A DNA stretch of 64,000 bases from Rehmannia glutinosa (GCA_016081115.2 CM071932.1:58621639-58685638), one strand, 5' to 3'; positions 23,588 through 34,429 are shown, numbered from the stretch's first letter. Notes: generated by a model not told the origin, from the letters alone. Made by a program: numbers and translations.

Positions 23588-23818
23588 GAAGAGCACCACA
23601 CTCTTCTTCAACACCACCTTTGAGATTACCACAATCTCTTCTTGAAGATTACCACAATCTTCAAACGGCACCTTGTGAAGATTACCACAATCTTCACCTT
23701 GAAGAGCACCACACTCTTCAACACCTCAACAAGAAGATTACCACAATCTTCTTACCCCTAACACTTAGTTCACCCAAGTGTGTTCTTACCACAAGAACAC
23801 TCACAAGGATATCTTGTG
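23588..23818 (-). other. Array of about nine stem-loops in the R-U5 leader of copy B1
   Basis: Stems (plus-strand text): GAAGAG/CTCTTC 23588-23606; GAGATT/AATCTC 23622-23638; TTGAAGATT/AATCTTCAA 23642-23664; GTGAAGATT/AATCTTCAC 23675-23697; TTGAAGAG/CTCTTCAA 23699-23721; AAGAAGATT/AATCTTCTT 23731-23753; ACACTT/AAGTGT 23761-23781; GTGTTCTT/AAGAACAC 23780-23800; CACAAG/CTTGTG 23802-23818. Loops are ACCAC or CACCACA in seven of the nine. The outer pairs change together between units (TT/AA, GT/AC, AA/TT). The array lies in the transcribed leader, upstream of the primer site in the RNA. Confidence 0.85.
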
Positions 23819-24034
23819 TTTGAATGACGACCACAAATTCAAGATTACAACTCGATAATTGAATAATACAATTGAGTGCAAGTGTAATCAAGAATAGCCT
23901 AGACCTCAAGAATGTGAAAGTGAATAGCTAGGCAATTTTACAACAAGAATAATAACAATGAAAGACCAAGTGTTTGCTTGAAGTGTATCTTGTTGTGTTG
24001 TATCTCAATTGTAGTTTTGGTTGCTCCAAAACTT

Positions 24035-24046
24035 CCTCTATTTATA
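24035..24046 (-). promoter_or_regulatory. TATA box of the B1 5' LTR
   Basis: The minus strand reads TATAAATAGAGG, conserved in all three B LTRs. Confidence 0.8.
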
Positions 24047-24203
24047 GGAGATGATTGATCAAGCATAGGCTCCTCTTGGGGATTGAAAATCTACAGAAAA
24101 ATACAATTAAAATCAAGAATATAGCTGTTAGAAATCAATCCCACAATTTAAGGAAATGTGTCTGTTTGTCAAACGGTCATATTTTTCTTTGTCAATACAC
24201 AGG

Positions 24204-24500
24204 GCGACCGGTCGCACAGAAATAAGAGAAAATAAGAACACTTTGAAAATTACAACAGGGCGACCGGTCGACGTAGGCTTCGACCGGTCGACCCCTGCCT
24301 CAACCGGTCTCCCTAACCAAAAATACGAAGGGGTTAAGTCTGTTTCAACAATGAAACTTGCAGTCTGGCGATCATTGATGGCGGCCGACCGAACCGGCCG
24401 ACGGCCTTGACGGCCGACGACTGCTTGTTTTTCCTTCCGTCTCATTTTCTGTTTCTAAAAACATCTTCAGGTACGGGTTGCCCTATAGGGCGACCGGTCG
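24204..24500. promoter_or_regulatory. Cluster of CGACCGGTCG palindromes in U3
   Basis: GCGACCGGTCGC at 24204-24215, then CGACCGGTCG at 24261-24270, 24281-24290 and 24491-24500, with a related GGCCGACCGAACCGGCCGAC patch at about 24380-24400. All lie upstream of the TATA box on the transcribed strand. The 3' LTR has most of the same sites; B2 has degraded ones. Confidence 0.7.
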
Positions 24501-24816
24501 ACCACGAAATAGAAATGTTGTCCAATTTTTGTCGAAAATAAAACCCAAGAAATACTCCGAAAATTTAGTAAAAACATTTTAAACAAATCGAGAGTATTTA
24601 GACAACATTTAGAAATCTTGTTTAGGAGTAAAAAATCCATTGATGTAAAAACATTAAAAGTGTTGTCCATTATTATCAAAAATAAACTAGAGGAAATACT
24701 CCGGAAAATATTAAAACTATTTTAAATCATTTAGGAGTATTTGGACAACCTTTAAAAGCTTTGTTTTGGTGACAAAATAAAATCATCAAAATTAAGATAA
24801 AAACATGTATCAAACA

Positions 24817-24870
24817 TTTTCATCTTTAAATTACCACACCTTGCACACGGGCAACATTAGGAGAACGCAA
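24817..24870 (-). pseudogene. N-terminal fragment of the TNP2 transposase, cut off by B1
   Basis: The minus strand reads CPCARCGNLKMK, the Cys-containing motif found near the N-terminus of TNP2 transposases, and joins in frame to the segment starting at 16920 when B1 and one TTTTC are ignored. An in-frame stop or splice border lies just upstream, near 24858. Confidence 0.75.
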
Positions 24871-25791
24871 TACGATTTTCCAAAAGAATTCTGTAAATGT
24901 GAAAAGGAAGAGATCGTGTGAAAAATATTTCCTTATCTGTGAAATTTTGGCGCGCGCGGCTTTCTTCCCTTCCGGAGAGACGTGATCACTTTGAGAGAGA
25001 GAGAGTGCATAACGTGCGTGCAGTGTGTTCTTTTTTAGTGGGTGCGGGAGTGTTTGATTAACTTAAGCTAATTAATTGATATGTTTTTTTAATTTATATG
25101 ATAACAATAAATAAATAAGAATCAATTATAATTGGAAGGATTTGTTTTGGTTAAAAAATCATTTCATTGTTTATAAATTAGATAGAAACCATTATTTAAG
25201 ACTTAATTATACTAGCGTCAATATATATATAAAAAGATGTAATATATATAATGGTAAACCGTTGTGAAACTCGATCATTATCATTTTAATCACGCTACCT
25301 AGCTACTACAAAATGGTTTCGTCAAAACATTGGTGGGTCGGGTCTCGGTCCAGGCGGACCCGACCCATACTCGACCAATTTAATTTTTTTTTTTTTTTTA
25401 TTTTTTATACATATAGTGAATATTTGTTCTTCAAGAACTCTTGATTTATATATGTTCGTGTTTATTTCATAATTGATATATATTATATCTACAGTTATAT
25501 AAATATCACAAGTTTTGAATGCATGATTTTAAGTAAAAGTCGTATAATTTTAGCCAACTTTGATGGAATAGTAAAACACTTGAATCGAGGGCCAAATTAA
25601 CAAACTTAATTAGAACCAATATTTTCTCCAACAGCAAATCATAAGTCCGATCGACGTCTGATTCTTTAATTTTATGAAAGGATACAATGGCAAAAATTCT
25701 AAAATAGAAAATAAAAAGTTCGATCATTTGAATGAAAAAGAAAATAACAAAAATCATTTACTATCCATGACTACTCACTTAAATCAAGCTC

Positions 25792-25829
<38 letters not shown>

Positions 25830-25913
25830 TAGGTAATAAAAGCTTTAATTTCATTATGAGTATTTAATTGCCATTGCTAGAGGTCATCGTATTGATTCCA
25901 GCGGAAAAATAAG
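24871..25913. other. Non-coding interior of the CACTA element
   Basis: No supported gene. AT-rich, with a (GA)n run near 24993-25006, a poly-T run near 25387-25401 and an (AT)n microsatellite at about 25795-25823. Confidence 0.6.
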
Positions 25914-26334
25914 TAGAGCTGTCAAAATGGGTCAAGTCCGTCGAGCAGACCCGCCCCGCCTAAGGTTAGTGGGTGGGTTAAGTCTTTAAGGCACGTCAAG
26001 GGGCTGGCCTAAACGGGCTAGCCCGCCGCGGGCTTGACGGGGTAGGCCACCGAGCCAGCCCACCATAAATCAAAAAGAAAAAAAATAAGAAATAAGAAGA
26101 AATAGAAGAAAAAAATAGTAATTGTTATTTTATATATTTATCAATTATAAAAGATTGTATAATATTTTTTAAAATATGCATTTGTCATCCATTATTATAT
26201 TTAACTCATTAAAATTAATAATATGCACAATTGTTTTTTGGGTGTCTTAAGCATATTTACGCCCGCCTGCGCCGTCGATTGGCGGGATTTTCCGGCTCAC
26301 GGCCGCTGACCCGCCAACCCGTTTTGACACTCTA
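25914..26334. mobile_element. hAT-like MITE inside the CACTA element
   Basis: A 421-bp element with imperfect TIRs TAGAGCTGTCAAAATGGG and, reversed, TAGAGTGTCAAAACGGG. The flanking 8-mers AAAATAAG and ATCATAAG match at six of eight positions, consistent with a decayed hAT duplication. The interior is GC-rich near the ends and non-coding. Confidence 0.65.
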
Positions 26335-26434
26335 ATCATAAGTCATTTATTTAATTTTGTTCCTTTTTATCTAACAATTTTTTTCCTTTCATTTTTTCCC
26401 CTTTATTAATTTAATGATTTTTTTTTCAATGATA

Positions 26435-26704
26435 TACAACGGTTTTGAAAACCGTTATGCAGACCGTTGTTGTTTTTAAAATGTACAACGCTTTCTAATC
26501 AAACTGTTGCAACATCCGTTGTCGTTTTTAAATAAATCCGCTCACACACAACGGTTCTTTGAATAACCGTTGTCGTTAAAGAAAAGGGTTGCCGCTCAAA
26601 GACTACAGTTTTCGTACAAACTGTAGTCTATTACGTAAAATACAACAGTTTAGCATAAAACCGTTGTCGTTATTCTGTTGTGTATTACCATTTTTGTTGT
26701 AGTG
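26435..26704. repeat. Right CACTA TIR and subterminal repeats
   Basis: Several ACAACGGTT and AACCGTTGT units lead to the terminus, which ends TTTTTGTTGTAGTG. The inverted arm of the large repeat begins at the next base. Confidence 0.9.
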
Positions 26705-29295
26705 TTGGAGAAATATTGAGAAGGAACAAGTGAATCGAGGTAGGCGTGGTATGCTGAGCGGACCATATGTTTACTGTTCTTCGTGAAGTGCCAGGTCCAT
26801 AGGTCTTGTGATGGTGTAGAAGGAAGAGATTAGGATAAAATCAGTTTAGCTTCGTCCGAACTGAAAATAGTGTGGATAAGATTTGCATCCCATCATCCGG
26901 ATGATTGGTCGATAAGTGTGGAGACAACAATAGTAGATGGGAGTATAGGCGGTGGGCTACGAGCACGGAAACCACATAGACGAGGAAGCCATAGGTCAAG
27001 CCATATTTTTGTTGAGTGCCCAGATCAAATAACTCGACGGGCTCCAAGAGAAATCAAAGTCCTGCTCTCAAGAATACTCCTCCATGACCAAGAAGGGCGA
27101 GTACCAATCAACATTATAGCAAAATTGTTGGAATAAACTTTAGTGAATTATATCACTTTAATCCAGGAGCTTTCATATTGAATTGTCAAGAATCAAAGAC
27201 TAGATTGCGGAAGCGTAACTGAATCCATAGCGGTTGAATCATGGGATTTGGCCTTCTTGATCTACACACCTTGAAGTTTTTCAGAGAACCTTTTAGTTTT
27301 CTCCGTATGTTTCTATCTGACGATGGGAGAACAAAATAGATTGTTGTAGACGTGTGACCTAGGGACCATAACCCTTATATAACTCTGTTATATTGGGTAT
27401 CTTATTTTAGCCCATCATTAAAACATGAATAATCCATTAAGTCTCTACACATTAAAAATCCACACCCTATTAGATATATTAAAGCCCAATTCCTTAAACC
27501 TTATTTGATCACTTATAAAATGGGCTTAACTTTAATTGACAGTCTACAATGCATAATCACATATAAGCCCATTGTTGGATTATGATCCAACAATCTCCCA
27601 CTGGGCTATATGTGTAACCTTATAATTATGTATTGTAAAGTAACCATATGAGCTCAACTTTGTTGTCATAACCAAATGTATCTCAGAACCAATCCGGTTC
27701 ATTAATCATACCAACATAGGATCAAAGCGGCCTTCGTTACATTTATCCTAACTCGACCCATCAATGGTCACATATGCCAATACAATTAAAGACATGGATC
27801 ATGATGTGGATGTGTAGCATGGAAATTTCATGCAATGTGATCTTAACATGCCTATTTCCAATCGGTCCACCTTACCTTAGAGAGATCAAACCATATGTCG
27901 AATCAAAGTGTAAATAACTCGAAACTTTATCTCTGCAAAGTAAAACCTTAAAATATCCTTAAATCAAGTGATCAAAATGTGTCTACATTAAAGAGCATTA
28001 TAATTACAAACTCCCACTAGAATCGAATATCCTTAAAATCGTATATCTTGAATCGAGTTGACACCCATATGAACAATAAGTTCATGAAACCTTTTGGTGG
28101 CAATCACTTTGTAAACGGATCCGCAATTATGGAGTTTGTACCGATATGTTCTATAGACACCGTCCACTTTGAACTATTTCTTTATCAATCAAGAACTTGA
28201 CCTCCTTATGTTTAGTCTTCGTCAAGTTCCTGTTGTTTGGAATATAGTGTTGCTGACTCAATGTCACAAACTTAGTGGTATTTTAATACCGTCTACATGC
28301 GCAGCCCCGTGACAAACTTTTGTAACTATAATCCATGACTTGGATGTCTCGTAACACGCTATGAATTTTGCTATCATGATAGAAGAGTCTACATAGTAGA
28401 CTATTTAGAACTATTCCACAACTAGCAGAAATACATAGACCAACTTAGATATCATGTTATCTTAACATCCAATAATATCAGAGTCCGTATACCGAATGAT
28501 CTCAACCTGATCCGACCACTGATATGTGAGCATGCAACTTTTCTTTATCCATAAGTACCTTAATTAGACTTGTTTGACTGCTTTTCAAATATTGTATATT
28601 CCTGACTTACCCATATATCTTTCAAGCATCCCTACAATGTAAGCAATATGCAACTACATACATACCTGATCATACATCAGACTCCATAGTGTTGACGCGT
28701 ACGAAATCTTCTGCATTTTATTTTTGTCAAATCATTCTTAGGGCATTGTTTGAGACTGAACTTGTCTCCCTTAGCCACAGGGTTATGATTTGGTTTACAA
28801 TCCTGCATGTCATTTTGAAGGACCTTTTCATTATAGTTCTTTTGTGATAATCCATAATACTCCGAGAGTGATCTCAGTGTATTTGTGTTGGGAAATTTAT
28901 TGTTTAGATTTTAATGAATGCCATGTAAAACTTGGACTAGAAAGTTGGCACCCCATTTTCCTTGTAATTTGTATTGTAATAGATAGGGCTGTATGAGCTG
29001 AGTCAAGTCAGCTATGCCCGGGAATACAAGAAGTCAACTGAAGACTAGAATGAAGACTCCGCTGTGAAGCAGCTGAGTGTGGCAAGGAAGAGATGTCAAG
29101 AACTCGACTAAAGGAGTATCGGCTGTGAGACAACTGTGAGAAGAGTCAATTAAGTCAACCAAAGAAGCCAAGCCAAGTCAAGTTGAAGTGACAAATGAGT
29201 CTTTCAATCATTGGAGCAGACTCAATTCACCTGGGGAAAAGGCAGCTGCAAAGAGGAGTTAACTGAAAAGAATCCATTGCACAAAAGTCAAGGAT
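26705..29295 (-). repeat. Left arm of a 2.6-kb inverted repeat (copy of 49344-51937)
   Basis: Read in reverse, this segment holds LINE sequence, the element A 3' LTR, PPT and RT/RNase H region, and the first roughly 400 bp of the element C LTR, in the same order and with the same junctions as 49344-51937. The shared A/LINE and C/A insertion junctions show it was copied from this locus, or an allele, after element C had inserted. It starts exactly at the CACTA terminus and ends inside the C LTR. Confidence 0.92.
27126..27592 (-). repeat. Element A LTR copy within the inverted arm
   Basis: The reverse complement of the 3' LTR at 51049-51516, with the minus-strand polypurine tract (AGTGGGAGAT) directly to its right at 27593-27602. 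It is a passenger of the inverted duplication, not an independent insertion. Confidence 0.92.
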
Positions 29296-30060
29296 TTAGG
29301 GGTTGTTGTTCTTTTCCGTCAATTTGGAGGAGATGACTTTTTTGCCCAAAACTTGAGTATTTAGGGGTTGTTTTGCAAATTTCCAGAATAATGGGATTTA
29401 CTGCTCATAAGTTCTCTTTTGAGGGCCCATATACAATTTAAGAAATTTTAGGGTTTTGATATAAAAAGGTTTTAATTTGGGGCTCAATTAAAGTTTGTTT
29501 ATTTTTAAAATTGGCCTCTAATAATAAGGAAAACCCTAAATTAAAGTTTGATCTTGGAATTTAATTTTACATTCGAATTTTGGTATGAATTTACATATTT
29601 TGAGATGAACTAATTGAAGCAACATGTCACCATTGTGACCTCTCTTATGAAAATTAATTTATTTTAGAATATAAAAGATTGTGTCATGTAACTTATGTGA
29701 ATATTAACGGCCCAAATGAAGGTTAATATTTATCAGAATTGCACATGCACCTGTGGTAACAAACGCGTGATAATTATTCGGTTTTACATATGAGCACTAA
29801 ATTGGCCCAAAGGAAGGTTTATTGTTTGATATGTTTTTATTATCATTGTTTGATTACCGCACCAAGATATCAATTACAAGTTAATATTTTGTCCAAAGAT
29901 AAAATATTAATGGGGTGTTGGTGTCTTGAGATGGGATTTACCATTATTTGAATTTATTATTAGGGTTCTGAGATTTATGTGAGCATGATTTGTATATTGA
30001 TCATTTTTTGGATTTAAGTTCGTATATTCCTACTTATATTTCTGTCAGCATCAACATAGT
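29296..30060 (+). other. Untranslated leader of element A (resumed after block 1)
   Basis: AT-rich and non-coding, with repeated AATGAAGGTT/AAAGGAAGGTTTA motifs as in copia leaders. It resumes element A after the block inserted at 7850. No TSD for the block is visible here. Confidence 0.55.
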
Positions 30061-31480
30061 TTTTTTATTTTGTTTTTTTTTTGTGAAAAGGACACTTCAT
30101 CTAGAAAGGTCACTATAGCTAAGGAATTCCTTCCGGATATTAAGAAAATATTTGTCGAGAATGAAAGGCACAGATTAGTACAATTTTGACAAATATGATC
30201 TCAGTAAGGTATGAGAGTAAAGGCAATATCAAGAATAAATTATAGATATGTCTCGTATTGATCATGAGGACTTGCTAATGCATTTAGTTTATTGATATCT
30301 CTTTCGACACAGTTTAGCCAATTTAAGGTGAGTCGACGGTTTAAAAAGAGATTTAGCCTCTAAATGAGTCATCTCATACTGTGCTCAGAAAGAGAAAAGG
30401 CTAAAGAAATATGAGACAATATGGCTAATATTGTCTTAACTTCGAAGAAAAAGACAAGGAAATTAAAAATATAGAAGGATGGTTTGTTTTGAGGTTAACT
30501 TAACTTCGGCATCTTCGCACACATGGTGAAAAGATTTTAGTTCATCAACCCACACCAGTGTATCTGTAAGGGTTTCCATTGCCAAAAGCTAAATGATGGT
30601 GAAGGATACATCAAAGTAGGCAAAGACGGGAAAATTATGGTTGAAATAATAGGAAAATATAGATTATTATTAAGTGCTGGATTTTATTTGAATCTTGATG
30701 AGACGTTTATTTGGAACTTGACTTCTATTTCTGCTTTGGACAAATTGGGTTTTTCCTGTCCATTCAGAAATTAAAAATTTAGCTTGTCTCATGATTCAAA
30801 ATTGGTTAGTTCAAGTTCTTTACAATGACCTTAATTTCACAGACACTATTGCTTCATCCAACAAGTCCCTACTTTTAAGTACACAATGTATAAGTGGAAA
30901 AACAAACCAATAAAAGAGATTTGTAGCCAATTGGATTTCGGGTGTCTTAGAACTTATATATATGGATATTTGTGGAACATTCCCTATAGTTGCTTGGAAT
31001 GGTCAACAATATATAATAATATTCATAGACAATATTTTAGATATGGCTACAAGTTCTCATTCATGAAAGTCACAATCACTTGACGTGTTTAAATCCTATA
31101 AGGCTGAAGTTGAGAATCAACTAAACAAAAGGATTAAAAACATCACATCTGATCGTAATGGTGTATGCAACGGCAGATATGATGGTTCAGGTGAACAACG
31201 TCTAAGATCATTTGCTAATTCCTAGAGGAATGTAATATCGTCTCATAGTACACTAAGTCGGATTTGCTATTATGAATAGTGTTGCTAAAAGATGAAATAG
31301 AACGCTTAAGGGTATGGTAAGGAGTATGATTAGTCATTCTACCTTACCGAAATCACTCTAGGAAGAAGCACTTAAGGCTGCAGCATATATCTTAGTAAGG
31401 GTTTCTAATTAAAATGACTAACAAAAACCTCTAATAATCTTTAGACGGGCGAGAAGCCTAGTCTAAAATACTTGCATGTT
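30060..31480 (+). pseudogene. Element A gag, protease and integrase remnants
   Basis: Short broken plus-strand frames are recognisable as copia gag and integrase core; for example, sequence near 31010-31070 encodes an RYGYK-like piece of the integrase DDY motif region. Many stops and frameshifts are present, and individual domain borders cannot be set. Confidence 0.55.
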
Positions 31481-32595
31481 TAGGAATGTCCAGCTGAGGC
31501 AAGGCCTTACAAAGCCTAATGAGAAGAAACTGGACTTAAGGACATTTAGTTGTTATTTTGTTGGATACTCTGAAAAGTCCAAAGGGTACAAGTTTTATGA
31601 TCCCACAACCAAGGCTATTTCTAAGTCGATGAATCCTGGTTCTTTGAGGATGTTGAGTTTGGGGGGAGGGATAGAGTTAAGGACGTTGTCTTTGAAGAGG
31701 AATACGTCGATATTCCCACAGGTGTTGTTGGCATTGATCGGAATTTCATTCTTGACCTTGTTCAAGACACAAATCAAGATAATGTCGGAGAACCTCCTAT
31801 TTCAGAAATTATTCCAGATGAACAAACTCTACAACCTCAAGAACTCATGCCATTAAGGATATGCACTACAGAAAGAAGTGAAATGCCAGATGATTACATT
31901 GTATTTCTCTAAGAAAATGAGGTTGGCATTGGAATGATGGAAGATGATTCAATCAACTTCTATCAAGCCATGGAAAGTTCCAACTCTCAAAGTGGATGGA
32001 TGTCCATGAATGAAAAGATTAATTCCATGAGGGACAATGACGCGTGAGAACTTGTCCCATTGCCATAAGGTGTGAAACTCATTGGTTGCAAATGGATATT
32101 TAATACCAAGAAAGATTCAAGAGGCAATAAGGGAAGGTACAAAACTCGTCTTGTCGCAAATGGCTTTACACAGAAAGAAGGCATCAACTATAAAGAGACT
32201 TTCTCTTCAGTTTCTTTGAAAGACGTTGTTTCTCAATGGTGACATTGATGAGACAAATTATATGGTGCAACCAGAAAACTTTGTGTCGGAAAACTCAAAG
32301 GATATGGTGTGCAAACTTAAGAAATCTATCTATGGACTCAAGCAAACATCTGGATAATGGTATTTAAAGTCTCAACAAGTGATCATCTCGTTCGGTTTTG
32401 AGATGAATTTGGTCAATGATTGTATATATCATAGGTTTTGTTGGAGCAAATATATATTTTTGGTCTTGTATGTCGATGACATTTTGCTCGCCATCAACAA
32501 TATAGACTTATTGCACAACACCAAGAGATTTCTGATTAAGAATCTTGAGATGAAAGATTTTGGTGATGTCTGATCTTTTGTGTTAGGATACAAAT
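31476..32595 (+). pseudogene. Element A integrase C-terminus and reverse transcriptase, 5' part
   Basis: It contains KLDLRTFSCYFVGYSEKSKG (end of copia integrase), then GVKLIGCKWIFNTKKDSRG, LKKSIYGLKQT and YIFLVLYVDDILLAINN, with the catalytic YVDD box of copia RT. Frames are broken by stops. At 32595 the RT is split by element C (TSD CAAAT) and continues at 49756. Confidence 0.85.
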
Positions 32596-34159
32596 TGTAG
32601 GTCCCAATGGGTGTGAGTAAGGTTTAGAAGGGGGGGTTGAATAAACCTTACCAACTTTTCGATTTTAGTCCTTTTAAAATATTACAGATTTTAAATACAC
32701 AGCTAAATCCTTGGGGACAGCTAAGTTAGTTAACCAGCAGAGTTAGCCACTCAACAGACTCGATTGAGCTATTGATAGAATAACTCAGCTGTTTAGTCTA
32801 AACCTTAACTTGGCTGTGATGAGATTTTCATCGAAAGACTTAACACCCTTTAATTTGATTTAATTTGTTTTAAACACTTGATTTTAGCACTTAGTTACTT
32901 ATCAATTGGATAACAAATTATCAGCAGATATAAAGTGATATGCAGTAATAAAATGTTGAAATGTAAATGACACAATAATTTTTATAGAGGTTCGAAGATA
33001 GGGTAATTCTTCTACTCCTCTCTTCCAACTCCTGGAGGAATCCACTAAGTAGTGATCAGAGTACAAAGTGGTTATCAGTCCAGATACAAGTCTTGATCAC
33101 AAAGTTGACTTGCTCCTTTGGGACTCGATCTGAGATGCCTTGGTCACACAAATGGCCTCTCGTCCGACTCGGCTACTTCACGGGCGCATGCGCTTTGCTT
33201 TTGACTCACTTTCTCAAGTTTCTTGGATTTGATCACGAAGCCCTCCAATAACTTGAGATTGGTTCGACCTTGAACCTTTCTACAATCCTCCTTGAAAGTA
33301 GACCCCTTTTGCTTTTTCAAAAGTTTCCTCTTCAATAGTTTGAAGTTGTCTTTCCTTCACAGCTTAGTGTTGGATCGATTTTCTTCGAGATTTAGGCTTG
33401 AGGATTTTGATAGAATAACTTGAGAATATTTTGCAGGTTACAGTATGAATCTCAGGTAAGCAAGGTAATCAAGGTAACCCTTTCTCAAATTGATTCCTCA
33501 GCCTTTTATAGTGAATCTTCCAAAATTTGCCCGTTGAAGAGATAGGCTGATTTTTAAAAATCACTTGTGTTTGTTGGCTTGTCTTGTTGCAGTCCTTGAT
33601 GCTGACATTTCCTCGTATTAAATGAATGATCAGCTTTTCAGAATCTAACACGAGGTGCAGTGCTTTCCATTGGTTTATTTCTTTTGCACGCTTCTGGGAC
33701 TGAGCACTTTAAGACATGGCATCATGGAAGTATTACTTGTTTAAGTAATATTCTTGACTTTTGTGCAACGGATTCTTTTCAGTTAACTCCTCTTTGCAGC
33801 TGCCTTTTCCCCTAGTGACTTGAGTCTGCTCCAATGATTGAAAGACTCATCTGTCACTTCAACTTGACTTGGCTTGGCTTCTTTGGTTGACTTAACTGAC
33901 TCTTCTCACAGCTGTCTCACAGCCGATACTCCTTCAATCGAGTTCTTGACATCTCTTCCTTGCCACACTCAGCTGCTTCATAGCGAAGTCTTTATTCTAG
34001 TCTTCAGTTGAATTCTTGTATTCCCGGACATAGCTGACTTGACTGAGCTCTTACAGCCCTATCTATTACAATACAAATTACAAGGAAAATGGGGTGCCAA
34101 CTTTGTAGTCTAAGTTTTACATGGCATTCATCAAAATCTAAATAATAAATTTCCCAACA
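32596..34159 (-). repeat. 3' LTR of element C (1,564 bp)
   Basis: TGTAGGTCCCAATGGG to TTTCCCAACA, with a PPT on its right and CAAAT on its left. It matches 48205-49750; many of the differences fall at CAG/CTG positions. Confidence 0.94.
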
Positions 34160-34178
34160 ATTTCCCCCTTTTTGATGA
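34160..34178 (-). promoter_or_regulatory. Polypurine tract of element C
   Basis: The minus strand reads ATCATCAAAAAGGGGGAAAT directly before the 3' LTR. A related tract is found near 35340-35360. Confidence 0.92.
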
Positions 34179-34429
34179 TGCCAAAACTTAACAAAATTAA
34201 GTAAAATGTAAACAGCACAGATACATACAGACAATGCATAAACAAAGAATGTATGTGTTGAATAGATTGTTTTATTGATCATATCATTCTTGTTTTTTAC
34301 ACAGCTGTTTGCAATGTGTATCAGAGCAATCAGAGCATATACTATATCTACGCCAGATATAGATTTTTCATTAAATGTACAGAAGACTTACATACATTTG
34401 TATTTACAAAGGTAAAATACATGAAGGGG

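Larger units (their letters stand above)
16921..24816 (-). mobile_element. Family B Sirevirus-like retrotransposon, complete copy B1
   Basis: A complete 7,896-bp element on the minus strand: 5' LTR 24816-23328, primer site, gag, spacer, ORF3, a region with several polypurine tracts, and 3' LTR 18375-16921. It is flanked by TTTTC on both sides (16916-16920 and 24817-24821). The LTRs are very similar, so the insertion is fairly recent. The 4,952-bp interior has no protease, integrase, RT or RNase H, and no trace of them, so it is non-autonomous and must be mobilised in trans. It lies inside the CACTA transposase gene. Confidence 0.95.
23328..24816 (-). repeat. 5' LTR of copy B1 (1,489 bp)
   Basis: TGTAAGTCC to TCAAACA, followed by TTTTC. 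A TATA box on the minus strand (TATAAATAGAGG) lies at about 24035-24046, placing transcription start near 24010 and giving an R-U5 leader of nearly 700 nt. U3 carries four CGACCGGTCG palindromes; R-U5 carries the hairpin array. Confidence 0.95.
12402..26704 (-). mobile_element. CACTA (En/Spm-type) DNA transposon interrupted by copy B1
   Basis: The left end reads CACTACAAGAAAACTGC and the right end, reversed, reads CACTACAACAAAAATGG. Both are followed by many ACAACGGT-type subterminal repeats. Inside, on the minus strand, are a TNP2-like transposase and a C48 (Ulp1-like) protease ORF, both usual for plant CACTA elements. Removing B1 and one TSD leaves about 6.4 kb. The flanking trinucleotides (TAA left, TTG right) do not match, so at least one flank has been rearranged; the right end abuts the inverted repeat arm exactly. 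Confidence 0.92.

Noticed and set aside
12402..26704. Reading the CACTA as a simple insertion with a 3-bp TSD
   Set aside because: The flanking trinucleotides TAA and TTG do not match, and the right flank is the inverted arm, so a rearranged flank is preferred.
26841..27136. Frames of 68 and 88 codons on both strands, duplicated at 51506-51801
   Set aside because: They belong to the LINE fragment. The plus-sense LINE frame at 51517 explains the sequence; the others are shadows.
28790..28996. 68-codon plus-strand frame, seen again at 49589-49846
   Set aside because: It is antisense to copia RT/RNase H and the C LTR; the two copies exist only because of the inverted duplication.
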